64,000 nt of DNA from Trichoplusia ni (lineage: Eukaryota > Arthropoda > Insecta > Lepidoptera > Noctuidae): the NCBI RefSeq assembly GCF_003590095.1, contig NC_039481.1:7998001-8062000 (forward strand), written 5' to 3'. The position numbers were made by a program, and so were the translations under genes. Position 1 is the stretch's first letter. Every line of letters begins with the position of its first letter. Shown here piece after piece: positions 12,901-24,735 of the stretch. The notes under the pieces were generated by a model. It saw nothing but the letters and a program-made list of their open reading frames with translations. It had not been told where the DNA came from and did no database searches.

Positions 12901-15674
12901 CAGTCGTTTGTTTACCTGTGTTAGACGCAGCCCGGCTCGCACGCACATCGCGCTGGAGTCGCTCCGGCGCAGCAGCCGCAGCCCGCTGTCCAAGCGCGAG
13001 GGCCAGCCGCGCAACCGCAGCCCCGAGCACTCGCGCAGCCTGGCGCCCTCCATGCAGACCGTGCTCATCTCTGATGACGAACTCAAACCGTAAGTGTCTT
13101 CTCACCTGTGTCCGACATACAGCTCTGTTCAGTACAGTTAATTTTGTAACCACGGAATCATTTAACCTCAGCGATGACGGGCTATCTCCTTGGAATTCTG
13201 ACAACGACATCGAGTCTGTGCTGTCGGGCCCGAGCGCGGCGTCGCAGAGCGGTCGGTCCGCGCCCCCGCGCCGCGCGCCGCCGCCGCCCTCGCCCGGCGC
13301 CTCTCCCGACGACGTGGTGGCCACGCTGCGCCTGCTCGTGGCGCTCGAGGACTACCTGGGCAGCCTGGGCCCGCGCGTCGTGGACTTGCTCGCCGACGCC
13401 CTCAAGATGGAGAAGGAGCGCGCGAACTCGTCGGAGGAGCTGCTGGAGCGCGAGGCGGCGCTGGTGCTGCTGGAGACGGCGAAGGAGAAGCTGAAGGGCG
13501 CGGCGCAGGCGGGGCTGGTGGCGCCCGGCGCGGCCGCCGCCGTGCGCGCCGCCGTCGTGCGGGTCGCCGCCACGCTGCACGAGGCCGACAAGCGCCTCTC
13601 GCGCAGGAAGCAGGTACGCGCGCTCGCCAGGGACACACGAGCCTCACTCATACAAACAACTACATCATTATTCATTAACTATACAGGAGAGTTCCGCCAC
13701 CGCAGCAAAACCAGCGGCAGTCCCAGTGGCCGGAGTAGGAGAGGTGGACCGCGCGCAGATAGCACAACAAATGGCAGCTGCGCTCATAGCTCAGGGCAAG
13801 ACCGACGTGTCCTCAGAAGAGTTAGCCCAACTTGTCGACGCTGTAGTCGGTATGGCCGAGGCTAAGAAACGAGAGACCGAGAAGAAGAAGGATCAGCAAA
13901 CGCCCGCCGCGCCGGCAGCACCTGTGGCCACCAAGCTCAGCGGGACGGCGTCTGCGCTGCAGATGCTGCAGTCTGCCTATGATGAGAACGATAAAAAGTA
14001 AGAATATTGGCATTAATGGCATGGTTGTGACAACTATTCAGTTGATATTTTATCGTTTTGTAAAAAACAGTAATATTAACAAGTTGAATTAATTCCCCTA
14101 TTAGAACGGAAAAAGATGACGTCCCAGACGCGATGGACGGCCTCTCGGACTCGGACCTCGAGACTTTACTGAAGAACTTCAACGAGTTGTCAGCGGAGGA
14201 GCAGCACAGCCTCATCGCTTACCTGAAGAAGCTGGAGGCGAAGGAACCGCAGCGCGTGGAGCGGCTGCGCCAGTACGTGAGCGACGCGGCCGCCACCGCG
14301 CCCCCCGCCGCGCCCCCCGCGCCCAGCGCGCCCCCCGCCGCGCCCCCGCGCCCGCGCCCGCCGCGCCGCTCGTGCTCGACAGCGACGACGACGACTACAC
14401 TGTAGAGGAGGTACACTAATGCACCACTAAAATAATTATATCCATAGTTTTACATTCATTGTTTTTGTAAACTATGTTCTCTAAGTCTTAAGTTTGATTT
14501 AATGCATAATTTGTTGCAGGTATTCCAATCAGCTACTCAGAAAGTCAAAGAAGATCAAATACGTCAGGAAATGGAAATAGTTAAAAAATCTCTAGAGGAA
14601 GTGAAACCGCCGGATAACCACCCGACTACGCTGGAGAGTTCTCTCGCAGATATTACCAAGAACTTATCCTCGGCTACGGACCTATTCGCTTTGGTTCAAG
14701 CTAGCTTAAAATCTACCCCAACCGCGTCACACGCGCCCCTGACACAGTCACCTGGTGTCGTGGTCAGCACCATACAGCCGAGATCATTCGGAGATCTGTC
14801 AGAAGCGCCCGCAGCCATGCAACAACCCATGATGTCACTCTTACAAAACGCACCCATGCAGGCTGCGCCAATACAAACTGTGCCAGTATTACCCTCACCA
14901 CCACAGAATATACCAATGACGCCCGCTTCGCTCATCGCACAGAATCTGCCAGTAGGGCCGACACTGCTGATGACACCGAATCAAACACAGTTACCACAAA
15001 ATCCAAACTCATTCCATAACCAACAAGGAGCTTTGTTACGACCACCCATACGTCACCAAGCGGTGCCGCAGCAACAACTTTACCAACAACAACACTTCCA
15101 GCCGCAGGGACAGCTGCAACATCAACATCAGCAACAGCAACAACAGCACCAGCATCAACAACAGCATCCCCAACAACAACACCAGCAGCACCAGCAACAA
15201 CAACATCAACACCAACAGCACCAGCAACAACAACACCAGCAGCACCAGCAACAACAGCACCAGCAACAACAACACCAACAGCACCAGCAACAACATCAAC
15301 AGCAACAACAATACAAGCCAGCACAAAATCAACAGCAATATCATAATCAGCAACAACAAGACCATTACCAACATAATAATTTTAATGATAACAGGAACAA
15401 GCCCAATGATCATCATCAACCATGGAACCAACGAAACAACAATATGTCAGACAACCGAGGGCCTTCTATCAGGGGAACTGGTCCTAATATCCCCCCCTTT
15501 AACCAGGGTCCAAGAAACAACTTCATGAACGGAAGAGAACAAGATAACTATGACACGCGACCTCAGATTATGAACAACCAGTTTGGTGGTTTTGATAACC
15601 AGCATAACAACTTTAGAGGTCGAGGTCGCGGCCACCCAGGAGGCATGCGGGGCCGCGGCCGAGGGTACTACTGA
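6915..15674 (+). CDS. Large SR-like, two-finger U1/matrin-type zinc-finger nuclear protein (about 1382 aa)
   Basis: Nineteen coding exons with consensus splice sites: 6915-7013, 8514-8678, 8844-8955, 9059-9143, 9741-9894, 10161-10327, 10697-10806, 11104-11134, 11219-11312, 11679-11788, 11882-11990, 12066-12240, 12323-12581, 12655-12753, 12925-13089, 13172-13613, 13687-13997, 14105-14410, 14520-15674 (TGA). Finger 1 has Cys74, Cys77, His90, His96; finger 2 has Cys179, Cys182, His194, His200 (C-x2-C-x11/12-H-x5-H). The middle is Arg/Ser/Pro-rich, with a Trp-rich motif (YPEEWKKFWNRRY) near exon 12. The C-terminus is a Gln/His tract and a GRGRG tail. Summed exons give 4148 nt, one short of 1383 codons; the shortfall maps to a C-run at 14343-14347. 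The domains suggest nuclear RNA binding or splicing, an inference. I do not recognise a named ortholog. Confidence 0.85.
8060..8256 (+). promoter_or_regulatory. Possible alternative non-coding first exon
   Basis: Inside intron 1 of the zinc-finger gene, a CpG-richer stretch (gttcacagtcgtcggaatag to gcgacgaatcgcgtaacaac) ends in a perfect donor GTAAGT at 8257. It lies 257 bp before the acceptor of exon 2. It has no useful ATG, so a transcript starting here would need a start inside exon 2. The start boundary is approximate and there is no direct evidence of transcription. Confidence 0.25.
9193..9458 (+). mobile_element. Helitron-like short element, family C
   Basis: Starts TCTAATATATAGAATTCC after an A and ends CTGGGTCAGCTAG before a T. 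It lies in intron 4 of the zinc-finger gene. Copies with the same ends are at 46772-47020 and 58248-58528. No coding capacity is seen. Confidence 0.7.
15069..15370 (+). repeat. CAA/CAG/CAC-rich coding low-complexity tract (poly Gln/His)
   Basis: Within the last exon of the zinc-finger gene, about 100 codons are almost only Gln and His in blocks such as HQQQQHQQHQ. CAA and CAG codons are interleaved, so the DNA is not a pure trinucleotide repeat and should be less prone to slippage. Downstream the protein becomes Asn/Asp/Gln-rich and then RGG-like. This composition is typical of phase-separating, prion-like regions of RNA-binding proteins. Confidence 0.85.
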
Positions 15675-15813
15675 CCCTTAGACCTTATTCAACTAATATT
15701 TTATCAAGATTTAATCCATTGCGTTCGCATGTAGCTGTAATTTTATTTTTAGCATTTGTAAAAAGTAAACCTCACATGTATTTGTATACAGTACAGGACT
15801 TTATTACGGTCTT

Positions 15814-15819
15814 AATAAA
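15814..15819 (+). terminator. Poly(A) signal of the zinc-finger gene
   Basis: AATAAA lies 140 bp after the TGA at 15672-15674, in an AT-rich 3' UTR. No competing consensus hexamer occurs between the stop codon and this position. Confidence 0.55.
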
Positions 15820-15839
15820 ATAATTATCTTTAAAATTAT

Positions 15840-16970
15840 TGTTTCATTTATGAAAATCACCTCGATAATATTATTATTTTCACAACTAATGGAATTCATT
15901 AAATATTGCTTTGTTTAATAAAATTGTTCTGCAATGAATGTCACATAAACCTTATTTCAAATCTTTTAGACTAATTTTAAAATAATAAACAGTCTCTGTC
16001 GGCTCGTCTAATCACCGAATCTTAGTGAAACCTTTAGTGTCAAAAGTTCAGACTACCAAGCAATTTTTTTTTATCTGACATCCGTTTTATTTATATGAAA
16101 ATGTAACCTAAACATTAATTATGAAATTATAATAAATATTAGGTACGTGTACATTAGTGCGGCTCATCATGCCATTTCATAATAATCATTGTTTCTGGGT
16201 AATGACCCCGATGAGTCCGAAGGCTAAAGAAATAGTTTTAAATATTTCATAATATTTATAAAACATACAATTTGACAATATAAATCGCAAACATTAAATC
16301 ATGATCATTTTAAGCCTCATTAATAACAGGTGAGCCATAAATAGCTAGTTGTCAAAGTATAGCGGTTATAGGTTACACCGGTAAAATAATATCCCCGTAC
16401 CAAGTAAAACCGGTAATAAGCAGGTTAATTGTTTTTAAAAGTGGACCGTCTGTATCAATCAATTTCGTTGTTCGTCGACAGTGTACACAAATCATGATTG
16501 ACATACCAACATTAATTGTGAAAACACTCGACCTGAAAACATTAGTAGGACTTATAGCACTACCTGCCTACTACTTAGGTACATTTTTTTTTATATCGTT
16601 TTCTTCTGTGTAGTAGGTATCTACTTGAAAATATTATTTCAGTTGTTACGAAATGTAGGCAAGTACGGCCAAGCAATAGTAAGATGTATATGAATGAAGT
16701 AAGGTACCTACACATAACAGCTTATTGCCGTATCATGCGCGGTTCTTGACCTGACTAAGAACTCGGTAGAATTCCTTTGTGCGCCTATGGGACGCTCCTC
16801 GAAACCGCCTTAAACAACATGAAGTTTTTTCAAGAAATATATTTTGTTTCCTTCCATGTTAATGTAATTCATACATTCTTACACTCTATCGAAATTACCT
16901 ACAATTGAGTTAATCGTATTAGTGATCGGTCAAGAATCTCATTACAAAATGTTCGAACAACAATGCAACA
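15840..16970. other. Intergenic stretch between the zinc-finger gene and the serpin
   Basis: About 1.1 kb of AT-rich sequence holding several scattered taggtacct-like words and no supported exon, RNA gene or full repeat. A chance-level open frame only. Confidence 0.4.
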
Positions 16971-16977
16971 TATAAAA
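16971..16977 (+). promoter_or_regulatory. Candidate TATA box of the serpin gene
   Basis: TATAAAA lies about 146 bp before the serpin ATG. A start site about 30 bp downstream would fall near 17000, leaving a 5' UTR of roughly 115 nt. TATA boxes are common in insect genes encoding secreted, regulated proteins. No initiator consensus was confirmed. Confidence 0.4.
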
Positions 16978-17116
16978 CAATTTGCACAGATATCGTGGAG
17001 GGCATTCACCGAAAAGTTCGGGGTCTCAATGCTAATTAGCCACGAAGATTAGCTAAAGCGCCTCGGACCCGCAGCCTGGCCGTGGCTAGCGAAGCGCGCT
17101 CACAACCGCGAACACG

Positions 17117-20100
17117 ATGCGTGCACTCGGACGCTTGCCAAGCTTTACTCCAGCGGGCGTTATTTTGCGCTCCGTATACATTTTCGCGTGGGTAACAGCC
17201 GCTGCTCCTTCAGACTATGGCGTTCCTATTGAAATAAAACTATGGGACACTGGGAGGACACCTCTGGCTCACATGGTGGATGTAACGAACATGTTTGGTT
17301 TGAAAGTGCTTGCGGAACATAACTTTTTAAATGATAACAACATAGCGTTCTCGCCGTACGGGCTGATGGGGATAATGGTGGCGCTGTACGAGGGGGTTGA
17401 CGGCGAATCCTCGTACCAGATACAGCGGGGCATGCAGCTACCGTGGAACAGGAACGTCATGCGCGTCGGATTCAGAGACATTCATCGTACCTTAAAGGTG
17501 AGTCATTTAAATATAATTAGGCATCTACTTAATTATTAATCTGTTTGTTTACCCAAGTATTGTTGTCAGTTTGTCTTGTTAGATATTCTGCTATAGGGAA
17601 ATTTAAATGTTTTTAATGTTGATCAAAAATGATAGGTACGTAGGTTTAAATAATATTGTAGGTACCTATAGTTTCAGTGTGATCTAATGGGAGTGTTTGT
17701 TGAAAATCCAGTGTCAAAATAAACGACAAAAACATGAAAAAATAATAATGTAAAATGGTTAAACGTCTTTTTTAATTTGGTCTATATAAAAATAATTGAA
17801 AGTTTTATAACCTATACAAATTGATTAAAATTTTACTTGGTTACGATTTTGGCATTCTGGTTATCAACTTCATAAGCCTGTATGGGAAAAAATCCTTCAC
17901 GTTTTAAGAAAACTGATAGAATTATTTTCCTGAAGTTAATAGCTTTCTTCACTTGACACAACACAAAGGAGTGTTTTGTTAATATTTGAATGATTCACAA
18001 GTTTTTTTTTTGTTTAAACTCTACTATGCCCCTAATTATCTAGTTAACTAAATGATTAAGGGCTAAAAGAGTATATTATAAAATATTTGAGCCAAAAAAA
18101 TAAGCAGAATGAAACCACCTCGAATAGCTTTAAAACAAAACAGTTATGATCACATACTTTTGTAATCCTTTATGTTGTCCTAGTAGTGTAGTGGCGGCCT
18201 TAGGGGGTCAGGCAATCGCCCGGGGCCTCGCGCCCTAACGTAACGGCAAATTAAAATAAAGTTCGTTAGTTAACTAATTCATAACTAAGACTATCTATTT
18301 ATCTAAGAAAAAGCTCACGAACGGCTAGTAGCAAGTACGCAGCCGCACGGAGCCTCGCAATGGGTAAGGCCGCCGCTGTCCATTAATATGATCACCTTAA
18401 AAAATATGTATTCTACTGGTCGGTTATCAATCTTCTTAGAATAGTTAAATGTCCTTTACAGTATATTCGATTACGGTCAACAATAAGACTTAAGGAATAG
18501 GCTGGTGAGCAGGTATAGTAGGAGAGTACCAACTGACTATGACCTGCTATACCTAAAGTATTCTACTATACCTCCTTTCTATATCAAATAATATTCATTC
18601 GTACATTACAGACGTATTTCGTTCCGGAAGAGGGATTTCTTGCGGGTTTAGCGCTAAACAATGAGAATGTCACTTTCAATGACCCATACAAAAAGAAATT
18701 GCGTTTTTATGGTTTTGATTTAGAAAATGACCAATTGCCGACCCTTGCCCCTGAGACAAATAATACTACTAATGACACGAATACTTCCGCTACACCTACG
18801 AGTCCGACGGAGCTTGCCGACAACACAGCCGCGACTGTAGCTATGACATCAGCACCAACCAGAGAGGAAACTACAATGACCACCAATCCGAATGCTGAAA
18901 CAATAAGCACACTAGACATACGAGGAGGTTCAACAACTGCGGGCTCGTCTTTATCTCCAAATGCCGAAAGCACGCCGATGCCTTCTTCGGTAATAACAAC
19001 CGATGAAAGGACAACAGAAACAACAACTCACAGTACTGCTGCCGCTTCTAGCTCCGTCGCGGAGCAGACGGCAACAACCACCGCCGTCGCCCAGAGCACA
19101 CCGGCAGACGAGGAAGCTGTGTCCCTCACTTCGCAAGTAGATAGCGAACCTACAACAAATAATGAAGTTGATACATCATCTGTAGATACCAGTACAGTGC
19201 AGACTACGAGAATAGAGCCCACTACAGCTCAACCGACCATTGACATGACAACAAGCACAGAGGCAGGTCCCGACACGACGCCGACGCCAAGCACAACACT
19301 CCAGCCAACAACAGAAAGTGCTATAATAACATCAACTATCACTACAGAAAGTACTCCAACGGAAATTGTTATGTCCACTACGCCGGAAACACCAACGGAA
19401 CAAATTTCTACAATGAATATTGGTGACATGACTACCGAAACAAATACCGTAACTCCAGCAAATGATTCCACTTTGGAAACACTTGAACGGAAGAAGAAGT
19501 CCATCGTTGATTTTATTTTCACAAATCCTCCGTATGTGGACGACTACTTATATTACAGGTCTTATGATATCGGTTCAGATGCGGCTAATCCAGGCTTTGA
19601 CGATAAAATGTTTTTAGCAAATGGATTGCGTAGCGTTCAGGTTAGTGACTATTACATCTACTGAGTATTAATTTGAATTCATTTCTTTTTAGTAAGGTGG
19701 ATGGGATAGTACTTTACCATAATATTCATCGCCCTGACAGTCTGAGACAGCATTTTTAATTATATTAGTAATGCTCTTGCAGCGCACATTAGAACGGCAA
19801 GCTGGGATCGTGATCGTGTCGTTAGCGGCATTGTAAACTCATTTGTTAGAGTGTTTATCGTAACCATAGCAAAATTTCTATTATAAATTTGCTACAGTGT
19901 TGCCTTTCATTGTTAAAATTGATGATGGGTCAATTATCTGTAACAGGTCACGTATATGCGGTACGACACGGTGCTAGAATACGCGTACCTGCCGCACCTG
20001 GAGGCGTCGGCGCTGCGCCTGCCGCTGGACAGCGAGCGCTACTACCTGCTGGTGGTGCTGCCCGCGCGCGGCGGCGCGCCCGAGCTGGGCCGCCTGCTGG

Positions 20101-23100
20101 CCCGCATGGCGCGCGAGTCCGACCTGGCCGACATCTACTCCGTGCTGCGCCCTCGCCGGGTGAAGGCCATCGTGCCCAGCTTTATAGTAAAAGGCCATGT
20201 CACCTTAACTACTGATTTGCAGAAGGTAAAGGGAAACTTATTTACTCCGAAATACAATAAATAGATGATTAATTTATCAGTAATTGAGTTATGTAAATCG
20301 CTGGATTTATTATTGGATGGCATGTAATTTATGTCATTACAGCAATTCACTTATCATGACCTATTATCTAAACAACAAGCAAAACGATTTGTTTTTGACC
20401 TAGTTTTCGACACAGCAACAAAAGCACAGCTTGTGGCGAGAATTAACATAATAATTACTTTTTATTTGCCTAACTATACAGGTGACAGTAATGAGATTCT
20501 CCATGAAGAATTTATTCATTATAATAGATGTGGCTTAATGCTATTTTGTAGTTATTCGTAAAGCAATTATACTTGGATAACATCACACTAAAGTTATTTA
20601 CCTTACACGTTCAAAAGGTTTCCTAAACAAAGCACTAAATTACGAAGATGGCCATTTGATTGCAGCTCGGCATTAGAGACGTATTTGAACCAAGACAGCG
20701 TGACTTCACGCCCATGACGAGACAACCGGGCGTCTACGTGCGAAGCATTGAACAGGCTGTGTCCGTCGCCATACGCAAATATCGACCCGACGATCAGAAG
20801 AAAAATAGTAAGTTTCATCCTGTATTAATTATACCATTACGTGTCTGAATATTTAAATACTTGATAATGTTTTTTAACGAAGGCGTGGTAACTGGCCCTG
20901 CCGCCGCCACCGTTCCGGCTTGATCCATTTAATTGGCTGGCTAGTACCTACAGGCTGGTATACCATGTGGCATGGCCACGGCTGCGTGCGTGCGTGGTCA
21001 CCCACAAGACTGGGGTCGCTCATCGCCGTCACGGACTGCTACTCCGTAATACGTCCGCCGGAAAATCCTTGAGTGACATTGATTTGCAAAAGTTATTATA
21101 AAATCCATACTCCCTTTCAAGTCATTGTATTTCGTATTACAATTTCAAAATGTTGGTGACTCGAGGAGAAAGTCGGCATTTCATGATACGCATTATGACT
21201 GGACTCACGACATAGTGAACTAGTCTTCCTAGAAACAGCAAATAATAGGCAGATAAATTAGGTACCTATCTTACTAATATTGTAAATGCAAAAGTTTGAA
21301 ACTATTAGGATGGATGTTTTTAATGGAATGGAATGTACCGTAACGTAATGGAAAATCCATTAAGTACAAAAGAGTAAAATTGAACCTTGTCACCAGAAAA
21401 ACATATAGGCTACAAGTTATTAAGATATTACATATGAACTGTCCTAAATATCGGATTAGTACGAAAAAATCAACAGTCTGCGAGTTATTCTTATGTGCGC
21501 TGCCAAGACCGCTAGAGATACACATAAGTAGCTAGGTAATGTATGATGGAAATTTATATCTTAAATGTCCTACAAAATGTACACAGTAAAAAACTATATA
21601 TTATCATACTAGCTGTTGCCCGCGACTTCTTCCGCATGGTTAGAAGATATAAGTTATGATTAATACCTGCCCTATTTTTTTCACATTTTCCTTTGTATCT
21701 TCGCTCCTATTAGTCGCAGCGTGATATTAGGTATATAGCCTAAAACCTTCCTCGATGAATGGTCTATTCAACACAAAAATATTTTTTCAATTTGAACCAG
21801 TAGTTCCTGAGATTAGCGCGTTCAAACAAACAAACTTTTCAGCTTTATATATTAGTATAGAATCATGAATAATTGAGTATTGAGATATGCCACGCCAATA
21901 ACATAACCTACTCGAAATACCTACTTTTTGCAAAAAGAAGATAATATACTAATCTAATCCTATCTTTTACCCTTCAACGGGGAAATCTTCATTGACCTTC
22001 TCCGCCCTGCGGAGGGCGGCTTCACCTTTCCCTTATGAGACCAGGAAAACGCAATGTAATCCACCGCAATTGCAATAGGATACCTAAGCCTACTATAGCT
22101 CTCTAGACTTTTTATTTATGAAAATGACAAATCGTCTTGGAAACTTACATTACGGCGACGACGAAAATATCAGAAATAGGTAGCTTAACGACCTAAGCCA
22201 ATTGTATAGTTACGAAATCGTTGCAATATTATAATCGCTACGCTATAAAAACATTCTTAAATGTTTACAATGCGCGAAGACATATTTCGTGCCCTCGTTT
22301 TACGCAGCAGGGGCTGAGATAATTGTTACCAAAAGAGTGTAAATCCGAGGTGTGAAGTGGCGAGAGCGGGCCCGCCACCGCCGCCGCCATTGTCTCGCCG
22401 GGTGGCGTAACGCGGCGACACGCGCATTTGCGTCCATTGATGCGCGCGCGTACTGCTCTCGGTACACCATCGACAATTAGGGAAATCACCCGCTGCAACA
22501 TTAAAACGACCTCAATGCTTAATCGCGAGATGAAAATGATGATTTGCAGATAGTCCGTCATTTCAATTACATAAATGAGTTTAACAGAAAAAATCACTAG
22601 ATGATTATTTCCGGTGGCCACAGTTGGTTTATTCTGTGTGGATTATCGTGATAAGAGTTGCTCATTGCAAGGACGTCTGTGATGAAATATCAACAAAAAG
22701 AGAATTCATCTAAACCATGATTCAAACGTGAACACGCAGTGGTGTTCAAGAACTCATCGGCCCCAATCCCGCTATTTACAATGGTCGATGAATGAATGGA
22801 AATAGGATTTAAATGAAACTATTTTCATTTTTTCAACACAGTAATTGAAAATTCGTTAAGGGACGGAAGACTCACGGTCAACCGTCAATGCAATGAATTT
22901 TTGATTATTTCCTTGGCAAAATGCTTAGGAGAATACGACTAGAAGTATCGAATTTAATCCAATTACCAGAATTAGGGCCTGTCGATCAGCGAGATAAGAG
23001 TTGTTTAGAAAGCATCAGTCAACGGACTGGCTCTAGATGAACGTGTCCTCAAGTAGAGACCGAGATGAGTTGGTCGATTGATTAATATTTAAAAAATAGC

Positions 23101-23891
23101 CTTAGTTTCTTTAAGACTAGGTAAAGCTAGACGTTAGCCTAGGTAGGCATGTAATTACATACTGGTAGCGTTTAAAGTACGTAATATGAGTTTTTACGGT
23201 GGTTTAGTTACGTTTCTGGATTTCTGAAGATCATTATAGCTATTTAGTTTTTATGTGAATACATACGAAAAAACAAATATAGACTTACCTTTTTAGTTGC
23301 TAAATATTTACAATGAAACAACTTAGGCTGAATTAGGCTGCTTAGAACTAGTAGATATTAATATTAATATATCCTGGGACAACTCACACACGGTTATCTG
23401 ATCCCAAGCTAAGCAGAGCTTGTGTTATGGTAACCAGACAACTGATAAACTTACTTATATATTTCTAAATACATACATATTATAGATAAATTACACCCAG
23501 ACACCAGAACAAATGATCATGCTCATCACACAAACATCTGTCCTGGGCGGGAATCGAACCCACGACCTCCGGTGTAGCAGTCAGGGTCACTAACCACTAG
23601 ACCAACAGGCCCGTCAAGATAATAAATAAATAATTTGATTAGATCTCTTAGGATTACGCAAAACGAATAAGGTAGTAGATTCTCGTTTACTCGTTAGTTG
23701 CATGTTGCATGCATAACATGTTGGGATTCCTTAAACTTACATGGTTTTTTGTTTCAGGATACGTGACAACCCGGGAACCAGTATTATTTTCGGCCACGTA
23801 CCCGTTTCTTTACTTCGTAATGGATGCAAACATACACGTGGCCCTCATGGCTGGCAAGATGGTAGACCCTCTAAACTCCAGGATATTATAG
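17117..23891 (+). CDS. Secreted serpin with Thr/Ser-rich insertion, probably non-inhibitory (Spn100A-like)
   Basis: Five exons, 17117-17497, 18612-19640, 19947-20225, 20666-20807 and 23758-23891 (TAG), give exactly 655 codons (654 aa). Residues 1-31 look like a signal peptide. Serpin landmarks follow in order: NIAFSPYGLMGIMVALYEG (shutter/helix B), LRFYGFDLE, VTYMRYDTVLEYAYLPHLE, YYLLVVLPARGG, VPSFIVKGHVTLTTDLQKLG and the C-terminal FLYFVMD. Residues about 168-418 are a Thr/Ser/Pro/Glu mucin-like insert ending near a basic RKKK (420-423). The segment where the hinge Glu-Glu-Gly-Thr and small residues should lie reads VSVAIRKYRPDDQKKN, and the helix F/strand 3A region is poorly recognisable, so protease inhibition is unlikely. 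Length and architecture recall Drosophila Spn100A from memory. Intron 4 is 2.95 kb. Confidence 0.85.
21609..21861 (-). mobile_element. Helitron-like short element, family B
   Basis: On the plus strand it runs from CTAGCTGTTGCCCGCGACTT, after an A, to TTATATATTAGTATAGA, i.e. TC...CTAG on the minus strand. Other copies are at 24044-24315, 29220-29396 and, in the opposite orientation, 29677-29945, plus duplicates after the gap. It lies in serpin intron 4. Confidence 0.65.
22758..22981. mobile_element. MITE of the GGCCCC-AAT family, diverged
   Basis: The left end cggccccaatcccgctattt and the right end gaattagggcctg are inverted relatives of the termini of the better-preserved element at 41927-42180. 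The internal words tggcaaaatgcttagg and tttaatccaatt are also shared. No coding region. Lies in serpin intron 4. Confidence 0.5.
23488..23612 (-). repeat. tRNA-derived SINE copy, second family
   Basis: Reads cacccagacaccagaac, then gcgggaatcgaacccacg (a perfect reversed B box, GGTTCGATTCCC) and gtcactaaccactagaccaa (reversed A-box region). It resembles a tRNA body in reverse but continues into a unique 5' tail and lacks an acceptor stem, so it is called a SINE rather than a tRNA gene. Confidence 0.6.
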
Positions 23892-24714
23892 TTATTCTTA
23901 TACCAGCTTGTTTTATTTAATATCCCCACTCACTGGCGTAGCCAGCCATGGGCTCAGAGTGGGGCAACAGTCAACCTATTCCCCTGATATTTATTTATTT
24001 TGTTCTGGCAGAAATTTAGCTTTTCTACAAAATTATTTTTTGACTAGCTGTTGCCCGCGACTTCGTTCCCGTGGGTAGAAGAAGATGTAAGTTATGATTT
24101 ATACCCGTCCTGTTTTTCTTTCACATTTTCCATTGTATCTTCGCTCCTATTAGTCGCAGAGTCATGGTTTATAGCCTAAAGCCTTCCTCGATTAATTGTC
24201 TACTCAACACAAAAAGAATTTTTCAATTTGGACCAGTAGTTCCTGAGATTAGCGCGTTCAAACAAACAAACAAACAAACAAACTCTTCAGGTTTATATAT
24301 TAGTATAGTAGTATAGATTAGTATAGATTCAGCGATCCTCATTAGCATAGGCCGTTTAGACGATCTTAACTTCCAATTACTGATCTCACACGATTTTATT
24401 ATAACTAACACAGCAAACGATTTGATTTATAAATTATTTCCATAAAATTAATTACATTCGATAAAACTATTTTAGGAGTGGATCACCCCTAACATTTAGA
24501 AAAGTAGATGTCCCATTCACATACCTACCCAATATGCAAACAATGAGAATTTGTCAAGCAGTCTCGGAGGAGTGTAACAACAAAAACCGCGACATGAGAA
24601 TTCTATATATGAGATGTACAGGTGGTTTAAAAGTTCAATTTTGAGTAAGCTTTAGAACAGAGAAATTATTGGAAAATTGTCTTGTTGGAAATAAAAGAAT
24701 AGATATTTTTTAAG
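23892..24714. other. Serpin-RpS8 intergenic region with a Helitron-like family B element
   Basis: The serpin and RpS8 converge here. A family B element occupies about 24044-24315 (CTAGCTGTTGCCCGCGAC to TATAGATTC) with a (CAAA)n run at 24260-24283. The first base of the duplicated block is 24015. Nothing else was recognised. Confidence 0.5.
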
Positions 24715-24735
24715 TTTATTTTTACATTACACTTC

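Noticed and set aside
13182..13675. Several Ala/Arg/Pro-rich frames over exon 16 of the zinc-finger gene
   Set aside because: Very GC-rich coding sequence keeps all frames open. Only the frame joining exons 15 and 17 in phase is supported.
14932..15431. Long hydrophobic-looking frames on the minus strand opposite the Gln/His tract
   Set aside because: They are antisense shadows of CAA/CAG/CAC codons, which read as Leu or Val runs on the other strand.
23524..23612. Possible tRNA gene in reverse orientation
   Set aside because: Box-like motifs are good, but the ends do not pair and a related degenerate copy lies at 2624-2745.
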